NCBI GenBank assembly: GCA_003342895.1
Contig: PTFA01000408.1
Span: 155,247 to 219,246 of the forward strand
DNA: 64,000 bases
Origin: Casuarius casuarius
Lineage: Eukaryota; Chordata; Aves; Casuariiformes; Casuariidae
Reading direction: 5' to 3'
The first letter of the stretch is position 1, and each line of letters opens with the position of its first letter. The notes under the pieces were generated by a model. The model made no database searches. It was not told the DNA's origin and worked only from the letters and a program-made list of their open reading frames with translations. A program made the position numbers and the translations under genes. Positions 15,201-26,039 of the stretch are shown in pieces.

Positions 15201-18200
15201 ACTCATTGTAAATGTGCTTTAAGGGGGGGTAGAGTGTACATGACTTAACTTTCAGAACTGTGTGCAGCAAAGAAAAAAGCCATTTATAATTAGAAACATG
15301 CTCTTATGAAATCATCTTGTTATGCTGATTAATTTGATTAAAGAGCATAATATTCACAGGTTAAATCCAGCATTTTCAACTGATGGTACACTTAAAGTAG
15401 GTATGGTATATCTGTTTCTATTGCTGCAGCAAAGGTTCTTCAGTTGGAGAGAAGGGAGGGAATTCTGCATCCCCCCTGCCCCCAATTCCTTATGGATGTG
15501 CAATTCTTTAAAGTTCAGTGGAAGGGTCTGTTGCACTTTATTATGGATTAATATCTTGAGTTACAGAAACATCTAGACCAAATAACTTATTTAAAAAAAC
15601 AAAAAAAAAAACCAAAAAAACCCACACTAACTTTCTGGTTTATTTCTCAGGACCTGAGCCTACTCTCTTCGGCAAACCGAAGTTCTCTTGCATGAGGCTG
15701 CATTACAAATACAAAGAAACAAGCGGATATTTTCACACCCTTAGAGCTGTGGTACGCAATCCTGAAGAAGATGGAAAAGGTTTGTTTCATACATGAAAGC
15801 TTTATAGTTGAAAGTTTACTCAATATACTAATATTTATCTCTATGCGAACACTGTTTTCCATGACTCTTGGAGTAACTTCTAAAGAAGGATAAATTTTAA
15901 TATAACCCACTTCTCTTCTGAGAGAAGAAAAATACCTATATGTGGCTTCCTGTGTGAACACTAAACTACTACTGTTTTAATACAAAGAAACATACAATTC
16001 AGATATGATTTTAAAGCAGTATTTTTCCATCTAAGAACTAGACATTGGAGTGTTGTCTTTTTGCTCCAAAAAATGATAAGACAGACTTAAGTTCCTAGAG
16101 TGGAAGAAATCGATTTAGTTAGTGAAATCAGTAACTAGAAATGTCTTGCTTCTTGCTTCATTAACTAAGTGAATACTAATAAGTGAAAAATCACTTACCT
16201 GGAGCGCTGAGCTTTGCCAGCAAGGATTAGAATAAACATAATTCCAGTTTTATTGGTTCTCTCACTTCAAGGATGCATCTTTTGGGGCGTGGGGGGGAGT
16301 TCACTTACATCCAGCCTTCAGGGCTTAAGGAGAATCTATTTCCTTAAGCTTATTTTGTAAGCTTTTAAATTCAAATTGCAACTTCTGGGGTTCAACTATT
16401 AGAGGAAAATAAAATTAATATTTCATTAAGTGACAGTGTAACTTTAGATTTCAAAATATAGGATTTCAGGTTTTTAGAGTCTGACAGGCTGCTAATTGGA
16501 TTTCAGATACTCTTCAGTGCATTGCAGAGATGCTGCGAATCACGAAGCAAGCGATGGGATTAGACGTGCCCATTATTGAGAAAAAGCTAGAGAGGTGAGT
16601 ACTTAAATGATGGGGCTCTTGTCCCACTTCTCTTCTCTTCTCAGTGGCTACCAGTTCATAGTAAATCATGTGTGAGATGTCTACCAGAAACTGTTTTGTT
16701 TCCTAGCTATTGCACTAGGAATGAATTTGTTTTATACTGCTTTTGATAACCACTGTCTGCAGGGATTTATCTAAAAGTATAAGAGAATATTATTTTCCAT
16801 TGATTTTGATGTACATAGGCTCAGGCCACCTTTGTACATGTGCGTTTACATAAACAACATACAGTCACTGTGAAACAAGTGACACTGCAAATTAGATGGT
16901 TCATGATTAGTCTGTCATATCTAATTCTTCCTGTCTGAACTTATTAATCTGTTTTATTAGCTCTGTAGTAAGAATTCAGCCTGTGAAGTAAGTCTGGTTT
17001 GGATTCTATTGCAGTTGAATATTTAGCAAACCAAGATAACAGCACAGGTCTTGTGTGAAAACATATATAGGATTTGAGGTAATATTCAACCCTTATTTAA
17101 AAAAAAAGCTTATCTTGCATCATGGACAGTATTTCTCAAAATGTGGAGTTAGGGGTTTTGTTCATGCATGTGGGGTTTTTTGAGACTGGACCTATTTATG
17201 AACCTACAAAATTGAAAAAGTCTTCAGTATCTCACTGAAGAGTGCATGAGAGAAAATAATAGAATAGCATACGAGAATGTAATGATGCCAGTACTTAGTA
17301 AGTATGGTAAGAACTCAATAGAATTACAAAGGTTTTAGTTTTATTGTTTGTTTCATCAGGCTCTATAGAAACAGATAAATGCAAGAATTGTGGTATGAAG
17401 TTTTAAAAGCAAAAATGAAGAATGTAGTCCAATTTCCAAGAAATATAACCATCTCTGTGCCTCTGATTTAGTTGGTGTTATGTCTGCAGTGGCTGGAAGT
17501 TAAACATCTGAACTCCTTGTATGTGTTGGTCAGAACGGGCAAGCCTATTAAGAGCAGAGGGCACATGAAAGTATGCTTGACAAGTATTTACTAGAATTTT
17601 GTAGGCAGTGTTGCTTTTTTTAAAAAAAAAAAAATACAGAACAAACACTGATGTCTGGAGTACAAAACTTGCATGGGAACTGTAGCTTGTGTGGGGGTGT
17701 GTGTTTTGAGCATGAACTCTCCAACAGTGTCAGTAGATTCTGTTCATAGCAGCTGGTAACTGGAGTAGTCTCTTCCTTTACAAGCTATTACAAGCTATTA
17801 ACAATTTTGTATTCTTTTTAATACATTCTTTTGAATGTCACTCTTGCTGTGTCACTTAACAGTGCAAATTTGTCATTTGCAATATTGCTACATATTAGCA
17901 GTGACATAACACAATCACAAATTGACAAGTGAGGAGTTGCCATAGGGCAAGACTAATGTTAGTGTTTTATCTTTTAACTGCAGTGGCTTGTAATTTGTGG
18001 GAACTCTTTGATTTGTTCATACCCTATATTCATTTCATTCACTGCAAAATGAATATCACTGACTGGGAAGAAGCTGGCATACTGAAAACTCCTTTGCTAC
18101 ACAAGCTCAGAACACTTATTGCATTTTTCTCCCAAGCAATAATAATTTCATATTATTTGCTTACAGATAATTGTATTTGTCAAAGTTTAGACAAAATGTG

Positions 18201-21200
18201 GTGATGAAAATATGGTATGTAAAAGGTAGTCTCTTTGGGTCAGAACTGATATTTATTAGAATAGATGAGCTTTACACTGAAAGTACCTCCAGGACACTTA
18301 CTTATATGGGAGTTCCTGAGAACTACAGGCCTTCTAGCAGGTACACAGACTAGTACAGGATTAACAACAAAACAGTTCTATCACAAAAAAAACCCAAGAC
18401 CATTATGTATTTCTTTAAGTTTAATCCTTTTTAAGATGAAAGGGATCCTTCAATCTCTGCTCTCAAAGTGCTATGTTATCTTTTCAGCTTATTTCCATGC
18501 ATCCAGTAAATATTAATCTTTAAGTATGGTTAAATTTAGTAATCTTTCTTATTTTAAAGGGTAGCTGAGGGTGCTGTTTCTCAGTGAATGAGAAGGAAGT
18601 TTGTTAGGGTATTTCACTCTGGAATATTAGTTTAATATTGGAGAGGGTAGAATGGGAGCACAAGTTCACCTTGTATGGGAAGAAGATGCTTCTCATAGAC
18701 AAGAGTTCAGTATTGGGTATTCCCCTGCTGTCGTGTCCCCCCCCCCCCAAAGAAAAGTAATGTGGTTTTGAAACAATATAGAAGACAACAGTCCAAGGTG
18801 TGTTTGGGATATTTCTTTAGAAAAAAGGTCACAAGGAAATTTGACTTAACACTGGGTAAACAATGAAGTTGAAATCATTCTTCCAACTCAGGATGACAGC
18901 GATGTAAGAGTTTAGGAAGGCAAATATGAAGGTTTAGTCTGGGAAGAAGTTTTCAGCTCCGCTGGTGAGGAATGCCAAGGCTCCAGTGCTAATGAAGATG
19001 CAGTAGACAAAATTGCTCCTGAAATAACAATGCGAGGAGAAATCTGAAAGGGTTTGAAGTAAGTCTATGATAGACATGAACATACCAAACAGAAGAGAAG
19101 ATGACTTCTAGGCAGTACTGCTGATAACTAGCAGGACTTATCTGTAGTCAGTGGAAGCTTTAGAAACTTACTTGACTCTGCATATTTTTTGAGGCTAGAG
19201 AAAGGTGCTACTGCTAGTGTGTTTGGACATGAATAAAGAACATAAGTAGCAGAAAGATGGATGAAAACAGGTATAAACAGTGGTGATAAAGCAAGCTTGA
19301 ATTGCTGTTTTCTTGCAACTTCTGGTCTGTTGAGAACATGTCTTTTTCCAACATTTTTTGTAGCATACAATAAAAAGACAGTGATGTTGAACAGCAGATC
19401 AACAATTTCCATTATGAAACTGCCAGTAAATTTTTTGGCCAGTAATCCTTTTTTGGCATGAGGGGAGAAGAGTTTTTTGTTTGTAGGGTTTTTTGAGCTG
19501 TCTGTTACTAAAACACTAGTCTTGAATGTCCAAAACTCCCCCAAGACTAGTTAGTTCTGTTCTAAAAGTTAAGTTCACTGTCTAAGTTAAACAGAAGTAA
19601 CCCAGATATGTAAGTATTGGTGAGGTGTTAACATTGAGGAATGATGAAGTAGAAATAATAGAGGAAGGCTAGCTGAAGTTCAGCAGATGCTTTACCAGCT
19701 GATATGTAACATGTTTCATGGACCCTTCCAATTCAGACTGCATAAGCTACTACAAAGTGTACTGTGTAGCACAGCCATAAGTTGACAGGGAAAAACTACT
19801 AGGTCAACTATTTCAACAACTCCTTCCCTGCATTGATCATTGGGCCACTCTTTCAGTTTTTTTCAGGCTGAATAGAAAGTGTAGCAACAGCTTTTCCTTT
19901 GCACGATAGATTGTGAATATTTACAAAATCTGGATACTGACTACAGCATAAATAATGCTAGGGCTATAGATATATATAATCCAGTTTTGTCTAAAGCTAA
20001 AAATGTCTGTGTGAGCTTGCTCTTCCTCCTTGATTAGCTAAAGTTCTTTAGCAATCCTCCTTCATTTTCTTCTTATTGTATTTTAATTTGTTTAGTTTAC
20101 TTGGGTACAATTATGTAAGGAAAAGACATTGTTACTCACTAAAATGTCTATCTCTTATGAAAATAGAAGATGGTAGATGGTGAGTACTTGGTGTTTTATA
20201 AATGAAACTGCTTTGTTAATTGTACAGTGGAGACTTTCTTTTTTTTTTCCCTCCAGGAAGAGCAGTAAACCTCATGAAGATATCATTGGCATTCGGTCTC
20301 AAAACAGAGGGTCCCTGGCCCAAGGCAAGAATTATTTACTGAGCAAGTTTTCATCTCTCAATCAGAAAGTAAAACAAACCAAATCCAATGTAAACATTAG
20401 CAATCTTCGGAAGTTAGGCAGCTTTACAAAACCTGAAGTGAAAGTTAACTTTTTAAAACCAAATTTGAAAGTTAATCTTTGGAAATCGGATAGTAGCCTT
20501 GAAACTCTAGAGAATCCGGTGGTAGAGACTAAAGTCCATACTGAATCTGATATAGAAATATCAGATAATGATTCATTCCATTCAGATGACTTCCTGACTA
20601 ACTCTAAATCTGATGAGGACAACCAGTTAACTGACTCTCTAGAGAACATAGGGCAGACAGACTATGTGCTGCCTAGCTGTGGTATCATTGCTTCAGCTCC
20701 CCGATTAGGCAGTCGGTCCCAGTCTATAAGCAGCACTGACATGAACATTAGCATTCACGTTCCATCTGAGATTCATGTCACTCAGGCTAGCGCATCTGAA
20801 TGTGAAGATGTACCCATGCCTTCTGCTGACAATGTGGAGATGGAATATGCTAAACCTATTGATGTGTACTGCCAGAGGTTTGTACATGATGCTCAAAATA
20901 AGATAGCAGATGTCTTGGAGGCTGAGGCTGGCTCTCAAGAGCCCTGTCACGTAACAAATCAAACCAGCAATAATACTGCTAAAAAGGCAGCAACTAAGGC
21001 TGAAACTGTCAGAGACATTCCTTCCAGGCCATCAAAGTTGGATGTGCAGTCTTCTGAGCCAGATCCTCAGCTCTTAGCTGTTGATGGGACCTACTCCAGT
21101 AAATCTCATAAAAGCCCAGGATCTGCATCTGGTATACTTGAGACAGGACTCCATATGACTCCTTCTCCAGCTGACAGTAACAGCAGCAGAGCTGTCTCTC

Positions 21201-21391
21201 CCTTTGCTAAAATTCGCAGTTCCATGGTCCAAGTTGCTAACATCACACAAGCAGGATTGACTCAAGGGATTAATTTTGCTGTGGCAAAGGTCCAGAAGAG
21301 CCCTGCGGAACCAGAAGCTATAAATGAAGTCAAGCAAAAAGAACTGAAAGAAATGTTTACACAATGCCAGACACGAATAATTCAAATTTAG
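60..21391 (+). CDS. INPP5F: INPP5F (SAC2), inositol phosphatase, 3' part of gene, 14 exons
   Basis: SAC-domain phosphoinositide phosphatase; the family acts on PI4P (5-phosphatase activity was also reported early) on early endosomes and in endocytic recycling. Coding exons: 60-255, 2470-2649, 4359-4426, 4832-4956, 7368-7445, 8250-8370, 10817-10945, 12433-12550, 13086-13284, 14405-14476, 14568-14641, 15651-15779, 16507-16594, 20257-21391. All phases join without a break into 903 residues plus TAA. The SAC catalytic motif CMDCLDRTN (CX5R-T) is at 8302-8328. After the SAC domain comes the hSac2 homology region (exons from about 14.4 to 16.6 kb), then a long Ser-rich tail in the last exon. The human protein is 1132 residues, so about 230 N-terminal residues are missing because the window starts inside the gene. 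One intron is GC-AG (8371-10816); all others are GT-AG. Apart from features listed separately, nothing else was recognised in the introns. Identification is by recalled similarity and is very secure. Confidence 0.97.
2470..2649 (+). CDS. INPP5F: INPP5F exon, SAC domain
   Basis: Acceptor CTCCTAG; encodes MRYKRRGVDKNGNVANYVET through PVFWSQVGYRYNPRPRLDK, a highly conserved part of the SAC domain. Ends in phase 1 at A|GTAGGT. Confidence 0.95.
3924..3937. repeat. poly-C homopolymer
   Basis: An uninterrupted run of 14 C in an INPP5F intron; length is likely to vary between individuals or be miscalled. Confidence 0.85.
4359..4426 (+). CDS. INPP5F: INPP5F exon, SAC domain
   Basis: A 68-nt exon, acceptor CTTGCAG, donor CAG|GTGAGT. 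Encodes SENETVSCFRAHFEEQLKYY then KKQ. It is short and was placed by splice sites plus homology. Confidence 0.93.
4832..4956 (+). CDS. INPP5F: INPP5F exon, SAC domain
   Basis: Acceptor TTGAACAG, donor CTG|GTAAGA, ends in phase 2. Encodes VIINLVDQTGREKIIGDAYL and on to YVSFDFHEH. Confidence 0.94.
7368..7445 (+). CDS. INPP5F: INPP5F exon, SAC domain
   Basis: Acceptor ATTTTAG, donor CTG|GTAGGT. Encodes RGMKFENVQTLTDAIHDIIL then DMKWC, ahead of the catalytic exon; phase 2 at both ends. Confidence 0.94.
8250..8370 (+). CDS. INPP5F: INPP5F exon with SAC catalytic CX5R motif
   Basis: Encodes VDQAGVICKQEGIFRVN then CMDCLDRTN, with the nucleophilic Cys codon at 8302-8304 and the Arg codon at 8320-8322, and ends VVMEQQ. 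Only a GC donor (CAG|GCATGT) keeps the frame with the next exon; the first GT, four bases further on, would shift it. Confidence 0.94.
8371..10816 (+). other. INPP5F: GC-AG intron of INPP5F
   Basis: The 5' splice site reads CAG|GCATGT, and the 3' site AATTCCAG|CTAAAA. A GC donor joins GAA-CAG-CAG to CTA-AAA in the conserved frame (VVMEQQ/LKKLGV). Splicing at the GT four bases later would insert GCAT and shift the frame. GC-AG introns are about 1% of vertebrate introns and use the major spliceosome. The intron also carries a (CT)n/poly-T tract at 10,672-10,704. Confidence 0.85.
10672..10704. repeat. (CT)n followed by poly-T
   Basis: A CT-dinucleotide run of about 22 nt with one interruption, followed directly by 11-12 T, about 110 bp upstream of an INPP5F 3' splice site. 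It is pyrimidine-only on the sense strand. Confidence 0.8.
10817..10945 (+). CDS. INPP5F: INPP5F exon, SAC domain
   Basis: Acceptor AATTCCAG, donor AAG|GTAAAG; exactly 43 codons in phase 0. Encodes LKKLGVMPPEQPLPVKCNRI through SRQYAGTAALK. Confidence 0.95.
12433..12550 (+). CDS. INPP5F: INPP5F exon, end of SAC domain
   Basis: Acceptor TGCAACAG, donor TAG|GTAAGA, ends in phase 1. Encodes GDFTRTGERKLAGVMKDGVN through FRDAYRQAVI. Confidence 0.95.
13086..13284 (+). CDS. INPP5F: INPP5F exon
   Basis: Acceptor GATCTAG, donor AAG|GTTTGT, ends in phase 2. Encodes DLMQGIPVTEDLYSIFTKEK and a charged, probably helical stretch ending GGWALIDCDP. It links the SAC domain to the hSac2 homology region. Confidence 0.95.
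14405..14476 (+). CDS. INPP5F: INPP5F exon
   Basis: A 72-nt exon, acceptor CCCTTAG, donor CTA|GTAAGT, phase 2 at both ends. Encodes LIDATHKDVDVLLLLSNSAY then YMA. Confidence 0.93.
14568..14641 (+). CDS. INPP5F: INPP5F exon
   Basis: A 74-nt exon behind a (TC)n tract and acceptor CTCTAG, donor TAG|GTAAGA. Encodes YDDEVDKVNQYQRLSLDALE then RIEI. Only 91 nt of intron separate it from the previous exon. Confidence 0.94.
15651..15779 (+). CDS. INPP5F: INPP5F exon, hSac2 homology region
   Basis: Acceptor TTTCTCAG, donor AAG|GTTTGT, ends in phase 1. Encodes PEPTLFGKPKFSCMRLHYKY through VVRNPEEDGK. Confidence 0.95.
16507..16594 (+). CDS. INPP5F: INPP5F exon
   Basis: Acceptor GATTTCAG, donor GAG|GTGAGT, ends in phase 2. 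Encodes DTLQCIAEMLRITKQAMGLD then VPIIEKKLE. Confidence 0.95.
16595..20256 (+). other. INPP5F: last intron of INPP5F (3.7 kb)
   Basis: GT-AG intron ahead of the large terminal exon. It contains a C12 run at 18,737-18,748 and a coding-like open stretch on the minus strand at 19,128-19,544 (138 codons, hydrophobic, not identified). I see no CpG island or other sign of an internal promoter. Confidence 0.7.
20257..21391 (+). CDS. INPP5F: INPP5F terminal exon, C-terminal tail
   Basis: Acceptor CCCTCCAG after a long pyrimidine tract; 377 codons to TAG... the stop triplet ends at 21391 after FTQCQTRIIQI. The tail is rich in Ser and acidic residues, with conserved islands KSSKPHEDIIGIRSQNRGSL, DYVLPSCGIIASAPRLGSRS and AVSPFAKIRSSMVQVA, and is otherwise diverged and probably disordered. 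Confidence 0.96.
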
Positions 21392-22457
21392 TTGCTAATT
21401 TAGGAAATACTTTTTGTTGTGGCTTTTAATACAATACTAAAAAGATTATATCAAAGCTCATTGTAGCGTGAACTGCTACTGAATACTGGGATCAAAACTA
21501 TAATTTGTTTACAGGAAGTGTGTGATGCAAACGAATTTGGTTCTGATGAAGCTTCAGAATTCCCTTAAGCACCTGAGACAAAAGAAGGGTAAACTATGTT
21601 TAAACAGGTAGCCTAGACACTGGGATTTATAAGCATGCTGTCCATCTTAGATGTGTTGCACAGGTTTCTTTCTGAGACTAGTTTTGTAGGTCCTCTGACT
21701 TATGTAGGGAGTATTTATACTAAAAGGATGATATTGCACTTCTGTGATCTTACTTACCTTGCACTGCACCAGCAAAATAACTGATAAATTTACATTTTAT
21801 TTATTTTTGGACTAGTATTTTTACTTGTTTCCATTGGAAATTTTAGACACAGCTTTCTATGAATCGTGCCTCTACAATGGGAATTGATGTGTTTTTGTTG
21901 TACTTGGGTATGTTGGCCAGGAATTTTTTTCCTTTCTATCTTCTTCCTCACTTCTTGGGACACTTTCAGGAAAGATTAAGTATACTGATGCAATCTGAAA
22001 TATCCATGGTCCTGCAGTGCAAATTTAGTTTGTATATTTCTATTTTTCTTTTTTGCTGAGTAAGGGGGAATGGAGTTAATGACCTCTAATTGTCTTGCCC
22101 ATGTCAAAGCTGTCCTGTTCCGTTTTTTCCAAACTCCTAACACTGTCAATCTGCTCTATTTTTTTTGACTTGGTATAAAGCAACACAGTTAACAGACCTT
22201 CAGGTAGTGTGGCTCTCTGTGGGTGTGCTATAATGTTGTATGTGGTTTTCTTTTTTTCCCACACTGTATTCTAACTGCCCAGATGCAAAAGCTCAAATAA
22301 CTTCTTCCAGAACAAGTAAAATACTGTTCCATAAAATCAGTATTGACATTGGAGTGTAGCTGTCAAATGTCTAATCAAATTCATTCCTAACTCAAGCTTT
22401 GCATACTTGCTGGCTAAAGGCTAACCTTCCACTTGTGCTGGGAACTGGATAACAAAC

Positions 22458-22473
22458 GTGTGTGTGTGTGTGT
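22458..22473. repeat. (GT)8 microsatellite
   Basis: Pure GT dinucleotide run in the inferred INPP5F 3' UTR. Confidence 0.85.
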
Positions 22474-22788
22474 CAAAGGATTTAGTCTACCTAGATTACT
22501 CCATCTTTCCTGGATATGCCTTGCAATGCCATTCTAGTATAGGGCACTATCCAAAAGCTAGTGCAAAACAGAATCTTACTATGCTGTGGTTCATAACTTT
22601 ACCCACCATTATAGAGCCAGTGCCTCTGTGTTCTAGTACATGTACTGTAGATAAGCTGCACGTGGTGTTCTAAAAGTGTCATATGGGTATTTCAGTGTCT
22701 TAACTTCTCTAGTGTATTTGAAATGATTATCTACTAAACCTGATTGTCTGAAACTTTGTTAAACAAGTTTGACTTATTTATCTGTTTT

Positions 22789-22794
22789 ATTAAA
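22789..22794 (+). terminator. INPP5F: candidate INPP5F polyadenylation signal ATTAAA
   Basis: ATTAAA followed within 5-30 nt by a strongly GT-rich stretch (GTGATGTGGTTTGGGGTGTT), the expected cleavage-stimulation context. It lies 1.4 kb after the stop codon. Confidence 0.5.
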
Positions 22795-22994
22795 GTGATG
22801 TGGTTTGGGGTGTTTCGAGTGTCTAAACCTGTGGCTATATTTAAAATACCATTGTATTTTAATGTGAGCAATATACATGAGATATTTTAATTAAAAAAAG
22901 TGGAATCAAATATTTCTTGGCACGTCATATTATCAACAAATTTGGCACATGAATGGGTATGCAACTCCAGCTTTTAGGGAGTCAAGTTTAAAAA

Positions 22995-23045
22995 GGGGGG
23001 GGGGGGCTTCCCCTTGATGGTGTGTGTGGTCCCCCCCCACCCCCC
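22995..23045. repeat. G-run facing C-runs (potential hairpin)
   Basis: Twelve G, then 24 bases including TGTGTGTGG, then C8-A-C6. The runs are mutually complementary and could fold into a G:C stem. It is also a common place for assembly or sequencing error. Confidence 0.7.
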
Positions 23046-23400
23046 TGGCCAAGAGTCAGGGAACACATAAATGTCTTCATTAATGAAATCTTTAATCCTT
23101 TTCTTTTAGTGTTGTGCTGCTAGAACATGGGCCTTGGAAACAACAAGTCATAAATGTTCATAAATATACTCTTTAATTGTCTATGTCTTGGTACTTGTAA
23201 TGCTTCTGGGGAAGGGAGAAGAAATTCCACATCCTTAGAGTACCTGGAAAATACTCTGCCATTATTTTGGTAGAAGGCAGAAAAAATTGATCTGTGTAAA
23301 TTCTTGCACAGTGACTACTTATCTGAAAGTATTGTTAAAACTTATGATGCAAGACTGTAAGGGTAACAACATCTGAGAAGTCATTCCTCTGTTTAAACTC

Positions 23401-23441
23401 TGTGTGTGTGTGTTCTTTTTTTTTTTTTTTTTTTTTTTTTT
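23401..23441. repeat. (TG)n followed by T26
   Basis: TG dinucleotides to 23,413, then 26 consecutive T from 23,416 to 23,441. This could be the poly-A tail of an old reverse-strand insertion, but no flanking element was recognised. Confidence 0.8.
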
Positions 23442-25667
23442 GTCTCGTATTTAGTGTGCTGATTTTTTCTATTTTTGGAGTTAATTAGACTGAGAAGGTG
23501 GGGGTGAGAATGGATACAAATTTTTTTAATAATCTGGGGCATATCTTCCAGGAAACTTAATTCCTGATCTGCTGTATTACTCTATCAGTTTATTTGATTT
23601 GCAAGTATAATGTCCTTTCAGCTTATGAATTATGAAATATGCTAATGGAGTTTGACACTGTCCAATATTCATGCATTGAACCTTCCTACAAGTAGGCCTT
23701 GAAGAAAACTATGGAAAAAAGTTTTCCAGACAGCTGCACTCTTTTTTCTTTTCTTTTTTTTTTAAAAAAGAGTTGACTTGGCTTGTATTCTTAGGCTTCA
23801 GTTTTCCTGTATTCATTCAGTTTTCTACCTTTATATTAAGCTGCAGCAGAAAGCTGAAAACATGCATATTCCCTTTAGTATTCTGAAAGGGAAGTTTAGT
23901 CCTAAGTGCTTTGAGAAGGGCATTGAACTCACATTTATCCTATTAAACTTATTCTTAATATATTGACTAAAGAACCTAGGTCACTTAGCAGTAAATTTGT
24001 TTGCTACACATTCTTACTTATAGCTTTAGCAGATTAGTTTATCTCAAAATAGTTTTGTGTAAGTAGACACTTCATGTTGGGGCTAAGGTACAAGCAGTCC
24101 ATGTAAAATGAGCTTATTTGAAATGGGTAAGACACTGTAACTGGTCTTCATTTGTCTTCTAAACGTTTTGAAAACAGCATCAGAAGGCTGTGAAATATTA
24201 TCATAAGCTGTCCAGTAAGAATGGGTATTTCCTGTGATCCCTTTGAATCTGATACAAATAGTTTCTCTGAGTGAATGGTATTCTGGAAAGTCCCAAGAAA
24301 TCTGTAATACACAAACATGTCCTTAAATTTTTTGCTTGCTGCCTTTGTGTTAAAGCTAGTAGCTTTTGAAAATACACAAAGTATCTAGTTGTATGAGACT
24401 GCACAGTGGAAACATGCTTTTTGTTTTATCTCCTGAATGACATAGCAAAATAAGAATGACCTTCTTTCATTAAAAAAACACTTAGAAGCTACATTTTTCT
24501 ATTTTCCAGACCTATGTTTATCCAAAACCTTCTGACTTCACTTTAGTTAACCTGGTAAAACCGTAATGCCTCAAGTTAAGGTGGACAAAAATTATCTTTC
24601 ATAATAAATCACTAAATTACCATTAGAGTATACACAAGATGACAGTTGCAGGCTGTTACAGGAACAGAGCCAAAGCTTTGTTTGTAACAGAAAATGCTGT
24701 GAAATAGTGGCTTCCTGTCACCACTGTCTCAGCAATGAGGAAAGCAATAGTAAAGGTGGTATGGGCTTATTTTAAGTCCACCAGAAGGCTTTTCTCCTTG
24801 TTCTATACTCTTCTCTGAATGCAGAAGAGGTTTAGTTTGAAGCAAAATCTAGTTATATCTTGAATGAACTCCTCTGATGCTTGCAGCTTTCTCCTGATCA
24901 AAAAGTTTAGTGAGTTGTGTTTGTGGTGGTGTGTTGTTTTTTTGTTTGTTTGTTTTTTGGCTAGTGTTGTCAGCCCTACTTATTACTATATAGTCTTTCC
25001 AGATAACTTCAGTTTCATATTGGTTTAATGGTTTACCTCTTAAACCACCCTTAAGACTTGTGGAACCAGTCAGACAAGGGGGAGTACATCCTCTGAACAC
25101 ATGCTCAAACAGTACATTATGAATAAGAAATAGGTAGAGATAGTTCTTAATGCTTAGTTGATCACTTTAAGCAATTAAAACACACTGCATTCTTCATCAC
25201 ATAGATAGTAAGATCTGTGTGAATACAGTAGTAGTGCTTTTTTTCCTATTCAGATTTTTTTGAAGGTAGCTGTACCAAAATAAAGCTGATCCTAGTAGAG
25301 GGGTTTGACAAGTTAGTCATGGTCTCCTATAGCTAAGAAATTTAAAGATGTAATTCATAATGGGACCTTGTATTGGATAAGATCAAATTGGTTCTTTACA
25401 TTCTGGTATAATCTCTTATGCTGCTGAGAAGAGTGCAACTTGCCTCATGTTATTTAATTATGGTATCCAGTTGTAATTATTGAAATCAACATTTCAGTTA
25501 CAGATGCTGTTTAGCAGAAGGATCTGATCCTGAAAATCTAACAGTTTAAGAACTATATCACAGCCTTATTCCATAACAGGGCTTACCACTACTTTGTGTA
25601 AGAAAGGCTAGGGGTTACATTTTCCTATTACTAAAGGAAATAAACTTACACAACTTCAGTATTAAAG

Positions 25668-25673
25668 TTTAAT
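25668..25673 (-). terminator. MCMBP: candidate MCMBP polyadenylation signal ATTAAA
   Basis: On the minus strand this reads ATTAAA, about 240 nt after the MCMBP stop codon. It is the nearest hexamer I found; use is unproven and a longer 3' UTR is possible. Confidence 0.3.
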
Positions 25674-25912
25674 ATCAAACAATTTGCTCATTGTTACCAA
25701 TTCTCAGTTACAAAACAGGCTCCAAAAAAATTTCATAAAATATGTTTAACTTGCTGAACACTGAGTTAAGTATGTTCAGACTTTGAGGGTAAATATCCAT
25801 AATTTTTTTGGTATAAATTATCTACAAAAACTGGTATAAACAATATCCAATCTTACTGTGGGTTCCATCTAGGATGGACAAATTCATAATGACATCCACA
25901 AAATATTAAGAA

Positions 25913-26039
25913 TTAAAGTTCATTCCCATTAACACATTTTTGCTGCTGAAGTCTGGCTTTACGTAATGCCTCCAGTTGTTTTGCTCTCAGCCACCTCTCT
26001 CTTGACAGTGTTGTCTGCCCCGCACTGAGAGACAGGAAC
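25913..26039 (-). CDS. MCMBP: MCMBP exon 16, C-terminus and stop
   Basis: Acceptor CATCTAG; encodes [20 protein letters not shown] then [21 protein letters not shown] and TAA at 25,915-25,913. The C-terminal end matches the family closely. Confidence 0.95.

Larger units (their letters stand above)
21392..22812 (+). other. INPP5F: INPP5F 3' UTR (inferred extent)
   Basis: AT-rich sequence between the stop codon and the first well-formed polyadenylation signal (ATTAAA at 22,789). It contains a (GT)8 run at 22,458-22,473. The exact cleavage site is inferred; longer isoforms using downstream AATAAA hexamers at 24,603 or 25,279 are possible. Confidence 0.55.
22813..25667. other. convergent INPP5F-MCMBP intergenic stretch
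   Basis: No gene recognised. It holds a G12 run (22,995-23,006) facing C8/C6 runs (23,031-23,045), a TG run plus T26 (23,401-23,441), and scattered AATAAA hexamers on the + strand (24,603; 25,279; 25,639). Part of it may be the 3' UTR of long INPP5F or MCMBP transcripts. Confidence 0.6.
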
